Origin: CAILZL01 sp050181835
GTDB taxonomy: Bacteria > Pseudomonadota > Gammaproteobacteria > Steroidobacterales > Steroidobacteraceae
Assembly: GCA_050181835.1 (NCBI GenBank)
Contig: JBFXCU010000007.1
Coordinates: forward strand, 37,002-101,001
Reading direction: 5' to 3'
Length of the DNA: 64,000 bases
The position numbers and the translations under genes were made by a program. A model generated the notes under the pieces. That model did no database searches. It worked only from the letters and a program-made list of their open reading frames with translations, and was not told where the DNA came from. Within the stretch, counting starts at the first letter, position 1. The number at the start of each line of letters is the position of its first letter. This document shows positions 16,076 through 24,141 of the stretch, in pieces.

Positions 16076-18205
16076 GTGTTGCACAGAATATTGCTAATCC
16101 AAGCTGATTTAGACGACGCTCTTGCCGTTTGCAACAGCTTGTTGGCGATAACCGATGCGACCATTGAAATTGAATTGCTGTGGAGCTGTGCCGAGGGTGA
16201 ACGATGCCTCGGTGTGGACTCAGGCGAGACAGTGGCTGGCATCACGGCGATTGTATACAACCTGTTTTTGCCAGACACACAGGGTATTGATACCGTCGAT
16301 AGACTCATTCGAGCGGCATCGCATGTTCCAATTCTGTTGCTCTGTAATTCTCAACACGAAGATGTTGCTAAACTAGCAATACAACGCGGTGCACATGACT
16401 ATCTTTTGACAGAAGAAATCAATAGTGCCGCATTGGATAAATCACTGCGCGGCTTGCTTGGGCGTGTGGCGAGTATCAACGCTCTGTTTGAAGAAAAGGA
16501 GCGCGCCCAAGTCACGCTCAATTCCATTGGCGATGCGATTATCAGCGTTGACGTACGGGGTGATGTCACCTATCTCAATGTTATGGCCGAGACTTTGACC
16601 GGATGGTCAAACACTGAAGCAGTCGGCCAACCAAGCGACATGGTGCTGCAACTGATTGATGCAACGACGCGACACCGCGTGCCAAATCCATTAATAGCAG
16701 CGATTCTCATGAATGAGGCGGTGGCTCTGCCGCAGAACAATGCATGTATTCGACGTGACGGTGTGGAAACGGCCATCGAAGATTCCTGCACGCCGATCCA
16801 TGATCGCCATGGGCAGCTAACTGGCGCGGTCATGGTGTTTCATGATGTCGGCGTGGCGCGCGCACAGTCGCAGCGAATGTCGCACATGGCACATCATGAT
16901 GGGCTCACGGACTTACCCTATAGTGACTTATTCGACGATCGGCTGACACAGGCTATGGCATTAGCGTATCGCCATGGACAGAAACTTTCGCTGATATTTC
17001 TCGACATAGATCGCTTCAAGCACGTGAACGACTCGCTCGGGCACATCCAGGGAGATCTGCTGTTGAAATCAGTCACAGAACGGCTGCTCGCTTGCGTGCG
17101 CAACACCGATACGGTCAGTAGGCGGGGAGGTGATGAATTTGTCATCCTTCTGTCGGAAGTGGTGAAGGCTGAAGACGCCAGTATCTGTGCCGAAAAAATA
17201 CTTGCAGCTTTGAGCGCGCCGCATTGTATCGGCCACAGTATGGTGCAAGTCACGGCAAGCATGGGCATTGCCACTTTTCCGGACGATGGCATCGAGGCAG
17301 AGTCCCTGCTAAGGAACGCAGATGCTGCGATGTACCATGCCAAGAAGCTTGGTCGGAGCCGTTATCAATTATACAAACCAGCACTGAACGCACAGGTCGT
17401 AGAGCGGCAGGCTGTTGAGAACGACTTGCGTCGGGCCGTTGCCCAAAATGAGTTCACTCTGCACTACCAGCCTAAAATCGATCTAAACACCGGCGACATC
17501 ATTGGTGTGGAGGCGCTGGTTCGCTGGCGTCACCCGTTGCATGGTCTGGTTCTGCCACAGGCTTTCATGGTTGTAGCAGAAGCAACCGGATTGATTGTAC
17601 CGATAGGCCGTTGGGTGTTGCGCGAAGCCTGTCAACAAGCACGGTATTGGCGCGACGCCGGGTTGCCGACACTACGCATGGCGATCAATGTGTCGCCGCA
17701 GGAGCTTCGATCTGACTATTTTATAACTGACGTGTGCGCGGAGTTGCTGGAGACCGGGATGGAACCATCAGACTTGGAGTTCGAACTGACCGAATCCGTG
17801 CTTCTGCATGATTCGAATCAAATTGTAGCGACACTGCAAGCGCTCAGGAAGCTGGGCGTTCATCTGGCGTTGGATGACTTTGGCGTCGGTCGTTCAAGTT
17901 TGAGTGATCTGAAGCGGCTGCCTATCGACACATTGATCCTAGCTCCTTCCATTGTGCGTCAGCTTGGCGTAGCGACCGAGGATTCCGATATTTTCGCCAA
18001 TGCTATCGGCGCAGTGATTGGTATGAGTATGAACATGAAGATGCGAGTGGTGGGCAAGGGCATAGAAACGCATCAAGAACTGCTGTTCCTGCGATCGCGC
18101 CGATGCGCGGTTGGACAGGGTCTATATTTCAGTCAACCGTTGGTGGCACCTGAGATCACCAAGCTGCTCGAAGCAGTAGTGCAGACGCAACGCATGCTGG
18201 CCTGA
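16076..18205 (+). CDS. Pseudo-receiver-PAS-GGDEF-EAL protein (probable diguanylate cyclase, degenerate EAL)
   Basis: A 709-residue cytoplasmic signalling protein starting at GTG with GGAG upstream. Residues 1-125 are receiver-like, but the phospho-acceptor Asp is Asn62 (YNLFLPD). A PAS domain spans about 146-260. The GGDEF domain is intact: GGDEF at 351-355, inhibitory-site RxxD (RNTD) at 342-345. The EAL domain (about 445-700) keeps E479-A-L, N538, E570/E573, D600-D601 and Q681. But the usual K-I-D is I621-L622-A623, and A-E-G-V-E is G660-K661-G-I-E. So it should make c-di-GMP, while the EAL half probably only binds it or regulates. The motif upstream ties it to the island. Confidence 0.9.
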   Translation: MLHRILLIQADLDDALAVCNSLLAITDATIEIELLWSCAEGERCLGVDSGETVAGITAIVYNLFLPDTQGIDTVDRLIRAASHVPILLLCNSQHEDVAKLAIQRGAHDYLLTEEINSAALDKSLRGLLGRVASINALFEEKERAQVTLNSIGDAIISVDVRGDVTYLNVMAETLTGWSNTEAVGQPSDMVLQLIDATTRHRVPNPLIAAILMNEAVALPQNNACIRRDGVETAIEDSCTPIHDRHGQLTGAVMVFHDVGVARAQSQRMSHMAHHDGLTDLPYSDLFDDRLTQAMALAYRHGQKLSLIFLDIDRFKHVNDSLGHIQGDLLLKSVTERLLACVRNTDTVSRRGGDEFVILLSEVVKAEDASICAEKILAALSAPHCIGHSMVQVTASMGIATFPDDGIEAESLLRNADAAMYHAKKLGRSRYQLYKPALNAQVVERQAVENDLRRAVAQNEFTLHYQPKIDLNTGDIIGVEALVRWRHPLHGLVLPQAFMVVAEATGLIVPIGRWVLREACQQARYWRDAGLPTLRMAINVSPQELRSDYFITDVCAELLETGMEPSDLEFELTESVLLHDSNQIVATLQALRKLGVHLALDDFGVGRSSLSDLKRLPIDTLILAPSIVRQLGVATEDSDIFANAIGAVIGMSMNMKMRVVGKGIETHQELLFLRSRRCAVGQGLYFSQPLVAPEITKLLEAVVQTQRMLA

Positions 18206-18315
18206 CTATACCCACCCTGTTCAATACAGATGTTGCGGTTTGAATTAGCTGTCGCACAGGATTACGGCAAAGCTGATGCTAGAGTGCATATCAGTAAATA
18301 AAGCAGGAGAGACCG

Positions 18316-19068
18316 CTACGCAGCAGCATTAGCCACAATCTGGCGGTAACTCGTATCGAGCGAGCCGCCCATTTCTCTGCGGACGACGGCGTAACACTCA
18401 CAAACGTGAGTTTCTAGACCGCTCCGGTCGGATACCGCAATATGGCCACGTCGGTAACGAATCAAACCGGCACGTTGCAGGTTGCCGGCGGCTTCAGTAA
18501 TGCTCTCGCGACGCACGCCGAGAGTAGTCGCCACCAAGTCCTGAGTCAGAACCAAATCGTCACATGGCAATCGATCCAGCGTCATCAACAACCACCGGCA
18601 TAGTTGTTGCTCTATCGAATGATGTCGATTGCAGGCACCGGTCTGCGCTATCTGGGCGAGCAGCACCTGAGCGTAACGCAGCAGCAGGTTCAAGATCATA
18701 CTGTGTTTCTTGATTTCATTTTTCAGTGCTATCGCCTTGAGCCGATAGGCATGTCCAGCTGTCTGTACCACTGCTGTGTTGAGTGTGGAGTCACCGCCAA
18801 TTGCGAGCGTGATGCCAAGCATGCCTTCGTTGCCAACACTTGCGACTTCAGTGCAGGAACCAGATTTCAAAAAGTATAACAATGACACAATGGCGGTGGT
18901 GGGGAAGTAGACATACGGCATCTGACTGCCGGATTGGTAAAGCGTTTCACCGAGTCGCATCGGCACCAGCTCCAGATCGGGTGCTAGGCGCGCGTACATC
19001 GCCGCAGGTAGCGCGGCGAGCAGACGGTTTTGAGTGGGCTTGGGAGTGATATTGGTTAGTATCGGCAT
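18316..19068 (-). CDS. Crp/Fnr-family transcriptional regulator, paralogue 2
   Basis: A 250-residue regulator with the same layout as paralogue 1: effector domain with VYFPTTAIVSLLYFL, GNEGMLGITLAIGG and RYAQVLLAQIAQTGACNRHHS, then a winged helix with recognition segment GVRRESITEAAGNLQ. It shares ACNRHHS-x-x-Q-Q-L-C-R-W-L-L with paralogue 1. No cAMP or Fe-S ligand pattern is seen. It starts 19 bp after the stop of the response regulator on the same strand, so it is the third gene of a kinase-regulator-Crp operon and may be its output. Confidence 0.9.
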   Translation of the reverse strand: MPILTNITPKPTQNRLLAALPAAMYARLAPDLELVPMRLGETLYQSGSQMPYVYFPTTAIVSLLYFLKSGSCTEVASVGNEGMLGITLAIGGDSTLNTAVVQTAGHAYRLKAIALKNEIKKHSMILNLLLRYAQVLLAQIAQTGACNRHHSIEQQLCRWLLMTLDRLPCDDLVLTQDLVATTLGVRRESITEAAGNLQRAGLIRYRRGHIAVSDRSGLETHVCECYAVVRREMGGSLDTSYRQIVANAAA

Positions 19069-19087
19069 GACAAATAATCAGAGAGCA

Positions 19088-19918
19088 TTACTTTTTTGCG
19101 GTCAGTTCGATGCCGATGCCGCGATAACCGACGAAACGGCAGGTCTGGTTGAACATCGGCTCGCCACTGACTTGAAATTGTTGTAGCGAACCATCGGTGT
19201 TGATACGGCTGAATACGAAATCCAGGAACGGTTCCCGGTTGGCAATCTTGGCCTGTAGCTCGGCTCGCTCGGCCTTATTCCAGCCCGTCGTTGTATTGTT
19301 GTCATGATTAGCAGCAGTGCTCACAAAAGAATCGACGCGAATGCCCAGCATTTCCAGCACCGGACCCGAGACCTTGGTGAAGCTGCCCGTCTCGTCCTGC
19401 TCCCAATACCAATCGGAAGCCAGTTCGGTCAGGCTGCGATAACGCGCTTCGCTCTCCCGCAATTCTGCGGTACGTTCTTTCACGACTTGTTCCAGCAGTT
19501 CATTGTGTTTCTCAAGCTGCTTGTACAGCAGTCGTACTTCGAGCATGTTGTGGATGCGTGTTTTGACTTCGACCAGATCGAAGGGCTTGCTGATGAAGTC
19601 CTTGGCGCCAGCTTGTAACGCGCGCAGCTTGTGAGCAGGCTGTGCCGTAAGCACAATGACCGGCAGATAGCCATCGGCATCGTTTGCCTTGAGCATTTCC
19701 ATCACCTGAAAACCATCCATGGTTGGCATTTGCAGGTCGAGCAGTATCAGATCGTAGCGATGCCTTCGGTGCAGAGCGCACACATCCTGCGGATTGTTTG
19801 TAGCAGTCACAGCGGTGTAATTAGCGTCACTCAGCAATTGCTGTAGCAAGGCAACATTCGCATCCTGATCGTCAACGATAAGGATGCTGGCATTGAGAAT
19901 GTTGTATGTATCAATCAT
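19088..19918 (-). CDS. Response regulator with receiver, coiled coil and PAS domains
   Basis: A 276-residue protein. Receiver domain at residues 10-125: acidic pair D16-D17, phospho-acceptor D61 in LILLDLQMP, T91 and K111 (ISKPFD), all intact. A helix LYKQLEKHNELLEQVVKERTAELRESEARY links to a PAS domain (about 160-275). There is no DNA-binding or enzymatic output domain, so it passes the signal by protein contact, perhaps to the Crp/Fnr paralogue encoded next. The start overlaps the stop of the kinase gene by four bases (ATGA). Confidence 0.9.
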   Translation of the reverse strand: MIDTYNILNASILIVDDQDANVALLQQLLSDANYTAVTATNNPQDVCALHRRHRYDLILLDLQMPTMDGFQVMEMLKANDADGYLPVIVLTAQPAHKLRALQAGAKDFISKPFDLVEVKTRIHNMLEVRLLYKQLEKHNELLEQVVKERTAELRESEARYRSLTELASDWYWEQDETGSFTKVSGPVLEMLGIRVDSFVSTAANHDNNTTTGWNKAERAELQAKIANREPFLDFVFSRINTDGSLQQFQVSGEPMFNQTCRFVGYRGIGIELTAKK

Positions 19919-21645
19919 GCTGGATTTCCCTGAGTGATACCATCAGCCCGCACCACCATGGCGGGCGATTTGGTGGCGGTAAAAGTCAATGCCATATCCA
20001 GCGTATTCATGAATTCGACGACGTTGATGGGCTTGGTAAGATAGCGAAAGAAACCAGCTTCCAGGCCCTTGCTGATATCGTGAGGCATGGCATTGGCACT
20101 GAGCGCAATTACTGGAATGTGAGCCGTAATCGGGTTTTCCGCGAGGATGTGTAGTGCCCTGATGCCGCTGATGCCCGGTAGATTGATATCCATCAGGATG
20201 ACATCCGGCACGGAAGACAGTGCCAACTCGACACCACGAATACCATCGTTTGCACTCAACAGGCGGAGGTTGTCGCGGCGCGCGACCAGATCTTCGATCA
20301 GCATTAGGTTGGCAGGATTGTCTTCAACATACAGGAGCGTACGCAATGGTAGATTGGCGCTACTCAGCAACTGTGTGCTGCTCAAGCGCGCGATTGTGCC
20401 AGCGACATGTTGTCGTTCCGCTGTGAGATTCAGCTCAACCCAAAACACGCTGCCCTTACCAACCGTGCTTTCGACACCGATGACGCCACCCATCAATTCG
20501 ACCAACCGCTTGGTCGTTACTAAGCCAATTCCCGTGCCTTGTTCGGTCCTGTGCTCTTGTCCGAGGCGGTTGAAAGGCTGGAACAGCTGCGTCAACTGAT
20601 CTGGCGTCAAGCCCTCGCCGGTGTCCTCGATACCGATGCGGATGCGCCCCGTAGTGCTGGCGTCGTACACCACCACAACCGATCCACCCATCCTGTTGTA
20701 CTTGATCGCGTTGGACAGCAGATTGATGAATACCTGTTTTACACGCGTGCGGTCGGCCTTGACGAAGTACGGTATTGCAAAAGGCTGGAACGCCACGCTG
20801 ATACCGCGCTTTTGCGCCTCCGGTTCGATCATCAACTGGCATTCACGCATGACTTCAACCAGCGACATTGGTTCCGGCGATAGCGACAGTTTGCCAGACT
20901 CGATTTGCGCCAGATCGAGCACCTCATTGATCAGTTCCAGCAGGTACCAACCCGCCTTGAGAATCTGATCCAGGCTACGCTTCTGTTTTGGCGTTGGCAG
21001 CGGTGTGCCTGAATCGATCAGTTGCGCGAAGCCGAGAATGGCGTTCAACGGCGTGCGCAGCTCATGGCTCATACTGGACAAAAAGTCAGACTTCGCGAGG
21101 TTTGCATCTTCTGCCAAGGCTATGGCGTGGTGCAATTTTAATTCAACCTGCTTGCGTACGGAGTTATCAGTACCGATCAATAGATACCCGATGACTTCGT
21201 TGTGGTCACTGCGTAACGCCGTGATCGACACGATCGCTGGAAAGCGGCTGCCGTCCTTGCAGATGTAAGTTAGTTCATAGTTGTCTTCGATGCCGCGCGA
21301 AGCTTTGAACGCCAATGCCTCGAAGCCCGGGGAAATAGACGTGCCCAGTTCCAGGCTCAATGCCTGCGCACGCGCCATGACTTCTTCCGGATCATGAATG
21401 TCGCTAGGGCTGATCTTGTTTACCACTTCTGCCGCGAGGTAACCCAGCATACGTTCGGCACCGACATTGAATAGTTGAATGATGCCTTTTTCGTCGGTGG
21501 CGATAATCGAAAAATTGGCGCTGGTCAGGATCGCAGTCTGCAATGCCCCGGTTTTCAGCAAAGCCTTCTGACGCAGTGTCTCCGTGGGGTTGTCGACATG
21601 CTCGGCATTGTTTATCACGGCGGTATGGTTCTGACGATCAATCAT
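19915..21645 (-). CDS. PAS-domain hybrid sensor histidine kinase
   Basis: A 576-residue kinase with no transmembrane segment, so a cytoplasmic sensor. A PAS domain lies at about 38-165 (FNVGAERMLGYLAAEVV, YELTYICKDGSRFPAIVS). HisKA carries MSHELRTPLNAILGFAQL, phospho-His at 194. HATPase_c has NLLSNAIKYN, DTGEGL and GTGIGL. A C-terminal receiver has VEDN, VILMDINLPG and LTKPIN. The start at 21645 (MIDRQN, preceded by AGAGGT) is preferred over 21717. The order kinase, response regulator, Crp/Fnr forms one minus-strand operon, with motif copy 7 about 140 bp upstream. Confidence 0.92.
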   Translation of the reverse strand: MIDRQNHTAVINNAEHVDNPTETLRQKALLKTGALQTAILTSANFSIIATDEKGIIQLFNVGAERMLGYLAAEVVNKISPSDIHDPEEVMARAQALSLELGTSISPGFEALAFKASRGIEDNYELTYICKDGSRFPAIVSITALRSDHNEVIGYLLIGTDNSVRKQVELKLHHAIALAEDANLAKSDFLSSMSHELRTPLNAILGFAQLIDSGTPLPTPKQKRSLDQILKAGWYLLELINEVLDLAQIESGKLSLSPEPMSLVEVMRECQLMIEPEAQKRGISVAFQPFAIPYFVKADRTRVKQVFINLLSNAIKYNRMGGSVVVVYDASTTGRIRIGIEDTGEGLTPDQLTQLFQPFNRLGQEHRTEQGTGIGLVTTKRLVELMGGVIGVESTVGKGSVFWVELNLTAERQHVAGTIARLSSTQLLSSANLPLRTLLYVEDNPANLMLIEDLVARRDNLRLLSANDGIRGVELALSSVPDVILMDINLPGISGIRALHILAENPITAHIPVIALSANAMPHDISKGLEAGFFRYLTKPINVVEFMNTLDMALTFTATKSPAMVVRADGITQGNPA

Positions 21646-21783
21646 TGCCGACCTCTGTTGAGTTTTAATTGTGGAGTACGAGCGTGCGTCGCCACTCAGG
21701 ATAGGCGGGTACGACATGTGCTCGACACAACTTGGTGCTCGTTGCGAAACGTTCGCCGCTTATATGGGCAATATCCCTTCCGC

Positions 21784-21801
21784 GTCCGTACGGCAACGCA
21801 C
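21784..21801 (+). promoter_or_regulatory. Island motif copy 7
   Basis: GTCCGTACGGCAACGCAC, 15/18 to the consensus. The tail points to the kinase operon start at 21645. Confidence 0.5.
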
Positions 21802-21887
21802 ATAGTGAGCTTGTAAATAGAGTAGTTACACGAATTGGTATTTCCTGAAGCCATCAGGCCACAGACTCGCTAGCTATTCCCAAGTAG

Positions 21888-21905
21888 GTTCGTCGCCGTA
21901 CAGAC
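21888..21905 (-). promoter_or_regulatory. Island motif copy 8
   Basis: The minus strand reads GTCTGTACGGCGACGAAC, 16/18 to the consensus. The tail points to the SYLF gene at 22046, 140 bp downstream. Confidence 0.6.
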
Positions 21906-22045
21906 GGACTCTAGACATTGCGAACATAGTATCGGTATCGATCAACCTGAGCTGGGTTGCTCAATATCGTAGGTCGCGAACGACGTCGCCAATAAGGGTT
22001 GTTCGGGGAACCCAACTTTGCAGTGTTCAATGGAGATTTGAGATT

Positions 22046-22594
22046 ATGAAATTACGCAATTTATCGGCCGTCATCGGCATCGCTAGCTTGGCGCTATTTG
22101 TCAGCACGGCTTCAATTGCTGCCACCAAGGCAGAAATTGATGTCAGCGTTGTCGAAGCACTCAAGCAATTCCATACCCTTAGCCCAGCGAATGCCGACCT
22201 GCAGAAACGCTCGACTGGCATGTTGGTGTTTCCGCGCGTGACCAAGGGTGGTGCAGGCATCGCCGGCGAATATGGTGAAGGCGTCCTGCAAATTAAAGGC
22301 AAGACGGTTGGCTATTACAGCATGGCTTCCGCATCGATTGGCCTTACTCTCGGCGCGGCCAAACGTAGCGAGATCGTCATGTTCATGAATCAGGAAACGC
22401 TTGATAAATTCAATGCCAGCAAAGGCTGGTCTATCGGCGCCGATACCGGGGTTGCGCTGGTATCTAAAGGTGTGGGTGGCGAGTACGACAGCAAGACCTT
22501 GCAGCGGCCGATCCTTGGCTTCGTATTCGGCGAAAAGGGTCTGATGGCCGATTTGTCCCTAGAAGGATCGAAGATCAATAAGCTCGAAAGATAA
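22046..22594 (+). CDS. SYLF/YSC84-domain exported lipid-binding protein
   Basis: A 182-residue protein with a signal peptide MKLRNLSAVIGIASLALFVSTASIAA cut near residue 26. The rest is one SYLF (YSC84) domain: GMLVFPRVTKGGAGIAGEYGEGVL, then YYSMASASIGLTLGAAKRSEIVMFM, GWSIGADTGVALV and FGEKGLMADLSLEGSKINKL. In this family the domain binds phosphoinositides or other lipids; the bacterial exported members are found with envelope-stress genes. TGGAGAT lies 11-17 bases before the ATG. Motif copy 8 is upstream, which fits membership in the island regulon. Confidence 0.9.
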   Translation: MKLRNLSAVIGIASLALFVSTASIAATKAEIDVSVVEALKQFHTLSPANADLQKRSTGMLVFPRVTKGGAGIAGEYGEGVLQIKGKTVGYYSMASASIGLTLGAAKRSEIVMFMNQETLDKFNASKGWSIGADTGVALVSKGVGGEYDSKTLQRPILGFVFGEKGLMADLSLEGSKINKLER

Positions 22595-22785
22595 TATAGG
22601 GCTTAGTACTTGCTTGTCACTGGAGGCGAAGCGTCAGTTGCTTTGCCTCCTGCTTGGCATTCTCGCGAAGGCCAAGGCATTCGTATCGCAATGTATGATA
22701 CCGAACATACGATCAATTCAGATGAGTTCAACATGCTAGGCGCATTGATTTCAGCTTGGGCAATGAGGATTGAAAGGGAGGTCGT

Positions 22786-23034
22786 ATGTCAGCAAGAATC
22801 GGCAAGCCTATATCTTCCTCAGCGCGAGTCGCTGGACTGGCATGTATATTCCTGTCTGGAGTCGGCGTAGCTACTGTCATGAATCATCTACCGGATATGT
22901 TCGGAAATGTAGCTGCATCGTCTTGCAGTGTGTGTCGAACCAGTGTCTGCAACTCGGTCGTAACCACTATGGAGCCATTACTCACTACGGTAGCCGGTTC
23001 AGCAGCGCCAGTGCCAGTTTCGGTCCGCTTCTAG
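22786..23034 (+). CDS. Possible small exported/membrane protein, unknown
   Basis: An 82-codon frame starting MSARIGKPISSSARVAGLAC with a very good ribosome site (AGGGAGGT, ending four bases before the ATG). A hydrophobic segment VAGLACIFLSGVGVATVM at residues 15-32 could be a signal or membrane helix, and four Cys follow (CSVC, CRTSVCNS). No family is recognised, and base composition here is less gene-like than in neighbours. A longer overlapping frame from 22770 has no such start signal. Could be decayed sequence. Confidence 0.3.
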   Translation: MSARIGKPISSSARVAGLACIFLSGVGVATVMNHLPDMFGNVAASSCSVCRTSVCNSVVTTMEPLLTTVAGSAAPVPVSVRF

Positions 23035-23409
23035 CGCTATTACTTCTGGCCGGGAAACGTGACCAGCAAGTTTGATAGCCCGTCAGCGTGTTCTTATTCC
23101 ACTGCCGATTGCCTTCCAGCGGACGGCGGGTAGGCCGGTCATGCTCCAGCGAATCACCTTTCAAGCATTCAGCATGACTGTGTTCGGCAAGCCAATCTGG
23201 CGAAAAATCAGGCGTACCAGCTTCAATTTAGAATGCTTGTACCTCCAGTGTACGCTAGCGAACAGAGCTAGGAAGTTTGTGGGCTTATGCTTACAAAACA
23301 TAAGTGAAGTGACTAGACCTCAGGCAGCACTGCCGACTCTCTTTGGCCGCGAGTTGGGATTTCCACTGGCAACAGTCCAGAGGCCCAATCACGATTCGAT
23401 GAGAGCTCC
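23035..23409. other. 375-bp non-coding leader of the Crp/Fnr 3 - ndvB unit
   Basis: No credible gene is seen here; the frame from 23072 lacks family features and runs into the regulator gene. The region contains island motif copy 9 and ends with the leader of the regulator gene at 23410 (GAGAGCTCC before the ATG). Confidence 0.5.
23250..23267 (-). promoter_or_regulatory. Island motif copy 9
   Basis: The minus strand reads CTCTGTTCGCTAGCGTAC, 16/18 to the consensus. On the plus strand the inner part GTACGCTAGCGAAC is nearly a perfect palindrome. The tail points to the Crp/Fnr gene at 23410. Confidence 0.6.
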
Positions 23410-24141
23410 ATGTCCATATCGAAACAATCACCGCCCACCAATCGTCTGCTGGCCGCATTACCGGCATCCGTCTTGGCGAGCTGCGAGCGTGTCGATCTGC
23501 AGTTCGCGGCGGTATTGTGCGAAGTCGACGAGCCGATCAAGCATGCCTACTTTCCGATTGACGGCTTCATTTCACTGGTAACGGCTCTTGATAGCGGCGA
23601 GAAACTGGAAGTTGGCATTGTCGGCGCTGAAGGCATGTTCGGTGTATCACTGGTGTCGGGCGTCAACGTGGCTTCGCACCACGCGCTAGTGCAGGGGGCG
23701 GGCACGGCATTGCGCATGAGCGTTGCAACGTTTGTGCGCCACTTCAAAAATAACCTTCGGTTTCAAAAAGATCTGCACAGCTATGTCTATGTGCTCATGC
23801 GTCAGCTTGCGCTGACGGCCGCTTGCAGCCACTACCACAATACGGGGGCACGCTTGGCGCGCTGGCTGCTGCTAACCCGTGACCGCGCACGCTCCGATGA
23901 ATTTCATCTGACGCATGAGTTTCTGGCATACATGCTCGGTGTGCGCCGGGTGGGTATTACCGAGGCCGCTACAGCCTTGCAAAAGAGTGGCTTGATCGAG
24001 TATCGGCGCGGTCAAATTGTCATTCTGAACGGTCCAGGTCTGGAGAAGGCTTCATGCTGCTGCTATCGGCAGGCGAATAGTCTGTACCAACAAATTATGA
24101 GCGCTAAGAGTGGCAAGTCGCGCCGCGCGTCGATCCAGTGA
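23410..24141 (+). CDS. Crp/Fnr-family transcriptional regulator, paralogue 3
   Basis: A 243-residue regulator starting MSISKQSPPTNRLLAALPAS. The layout matches the other two: HAYFPIDGFISLVTALDSG in the effector domain, then LARWLLLTRDRARSDEFHLTHEFLA and a winged helix with GVRRVGITEAATALQ. It is the most divergent of the three: the recognition helix has V where the others have E (RRVGIT versus RREGVT/RRESIT), so its DNA preference may differ. Its TGA overlaps the GTG start of the giant cyclic-glucan synthase gene, so regulator and enzyme are translated from one message. Confidence 0.88.
   Translation: MSISKQSPPTNRLLAALPASVLASCERVDLQFAAVLCEVDEPIKHAYFPIDGFISLVTALDSGEKLEVGIVGAEGMFGVSLVSGVNVASHHALVQGAGTALRMSVATFVRHFKNNLRFQKDLHSYVYVLMRQLALTAACSHYHNTGARLARWLLLTRDRARSDEFHLTHEFLAYMLGVRRVGITEAATALQKSGLIEYRRGQIVILNGPGLEKASCCCYRQANSLYQQIMSAKSGKSRRASIQ

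Larger units (their letters stand above)
21646..22045. other. 400-bp divergent regulatory region
   Basis: This non-coding stretch separates the kinase operon (minus) from the SYLF gene (plus). It holds two island motif copies (21784-21801 and 21888-21905) in opposite orientation. I see no convincing open frame in it. Confidence 0.6.

Noticed and set aside
22689..22706. Possible tenth copy of the island motif
   Set aside because: Only about 13 of 18 positions match and two core bases differ, so it is not separable from chance by eye.
22610..22870. An 86-codon plus-strand frame after the SYLF gene
   Set aside because: TTG start, no ribosome site, no recognisable composition; it overlaps the better-signalled frame at 22786.
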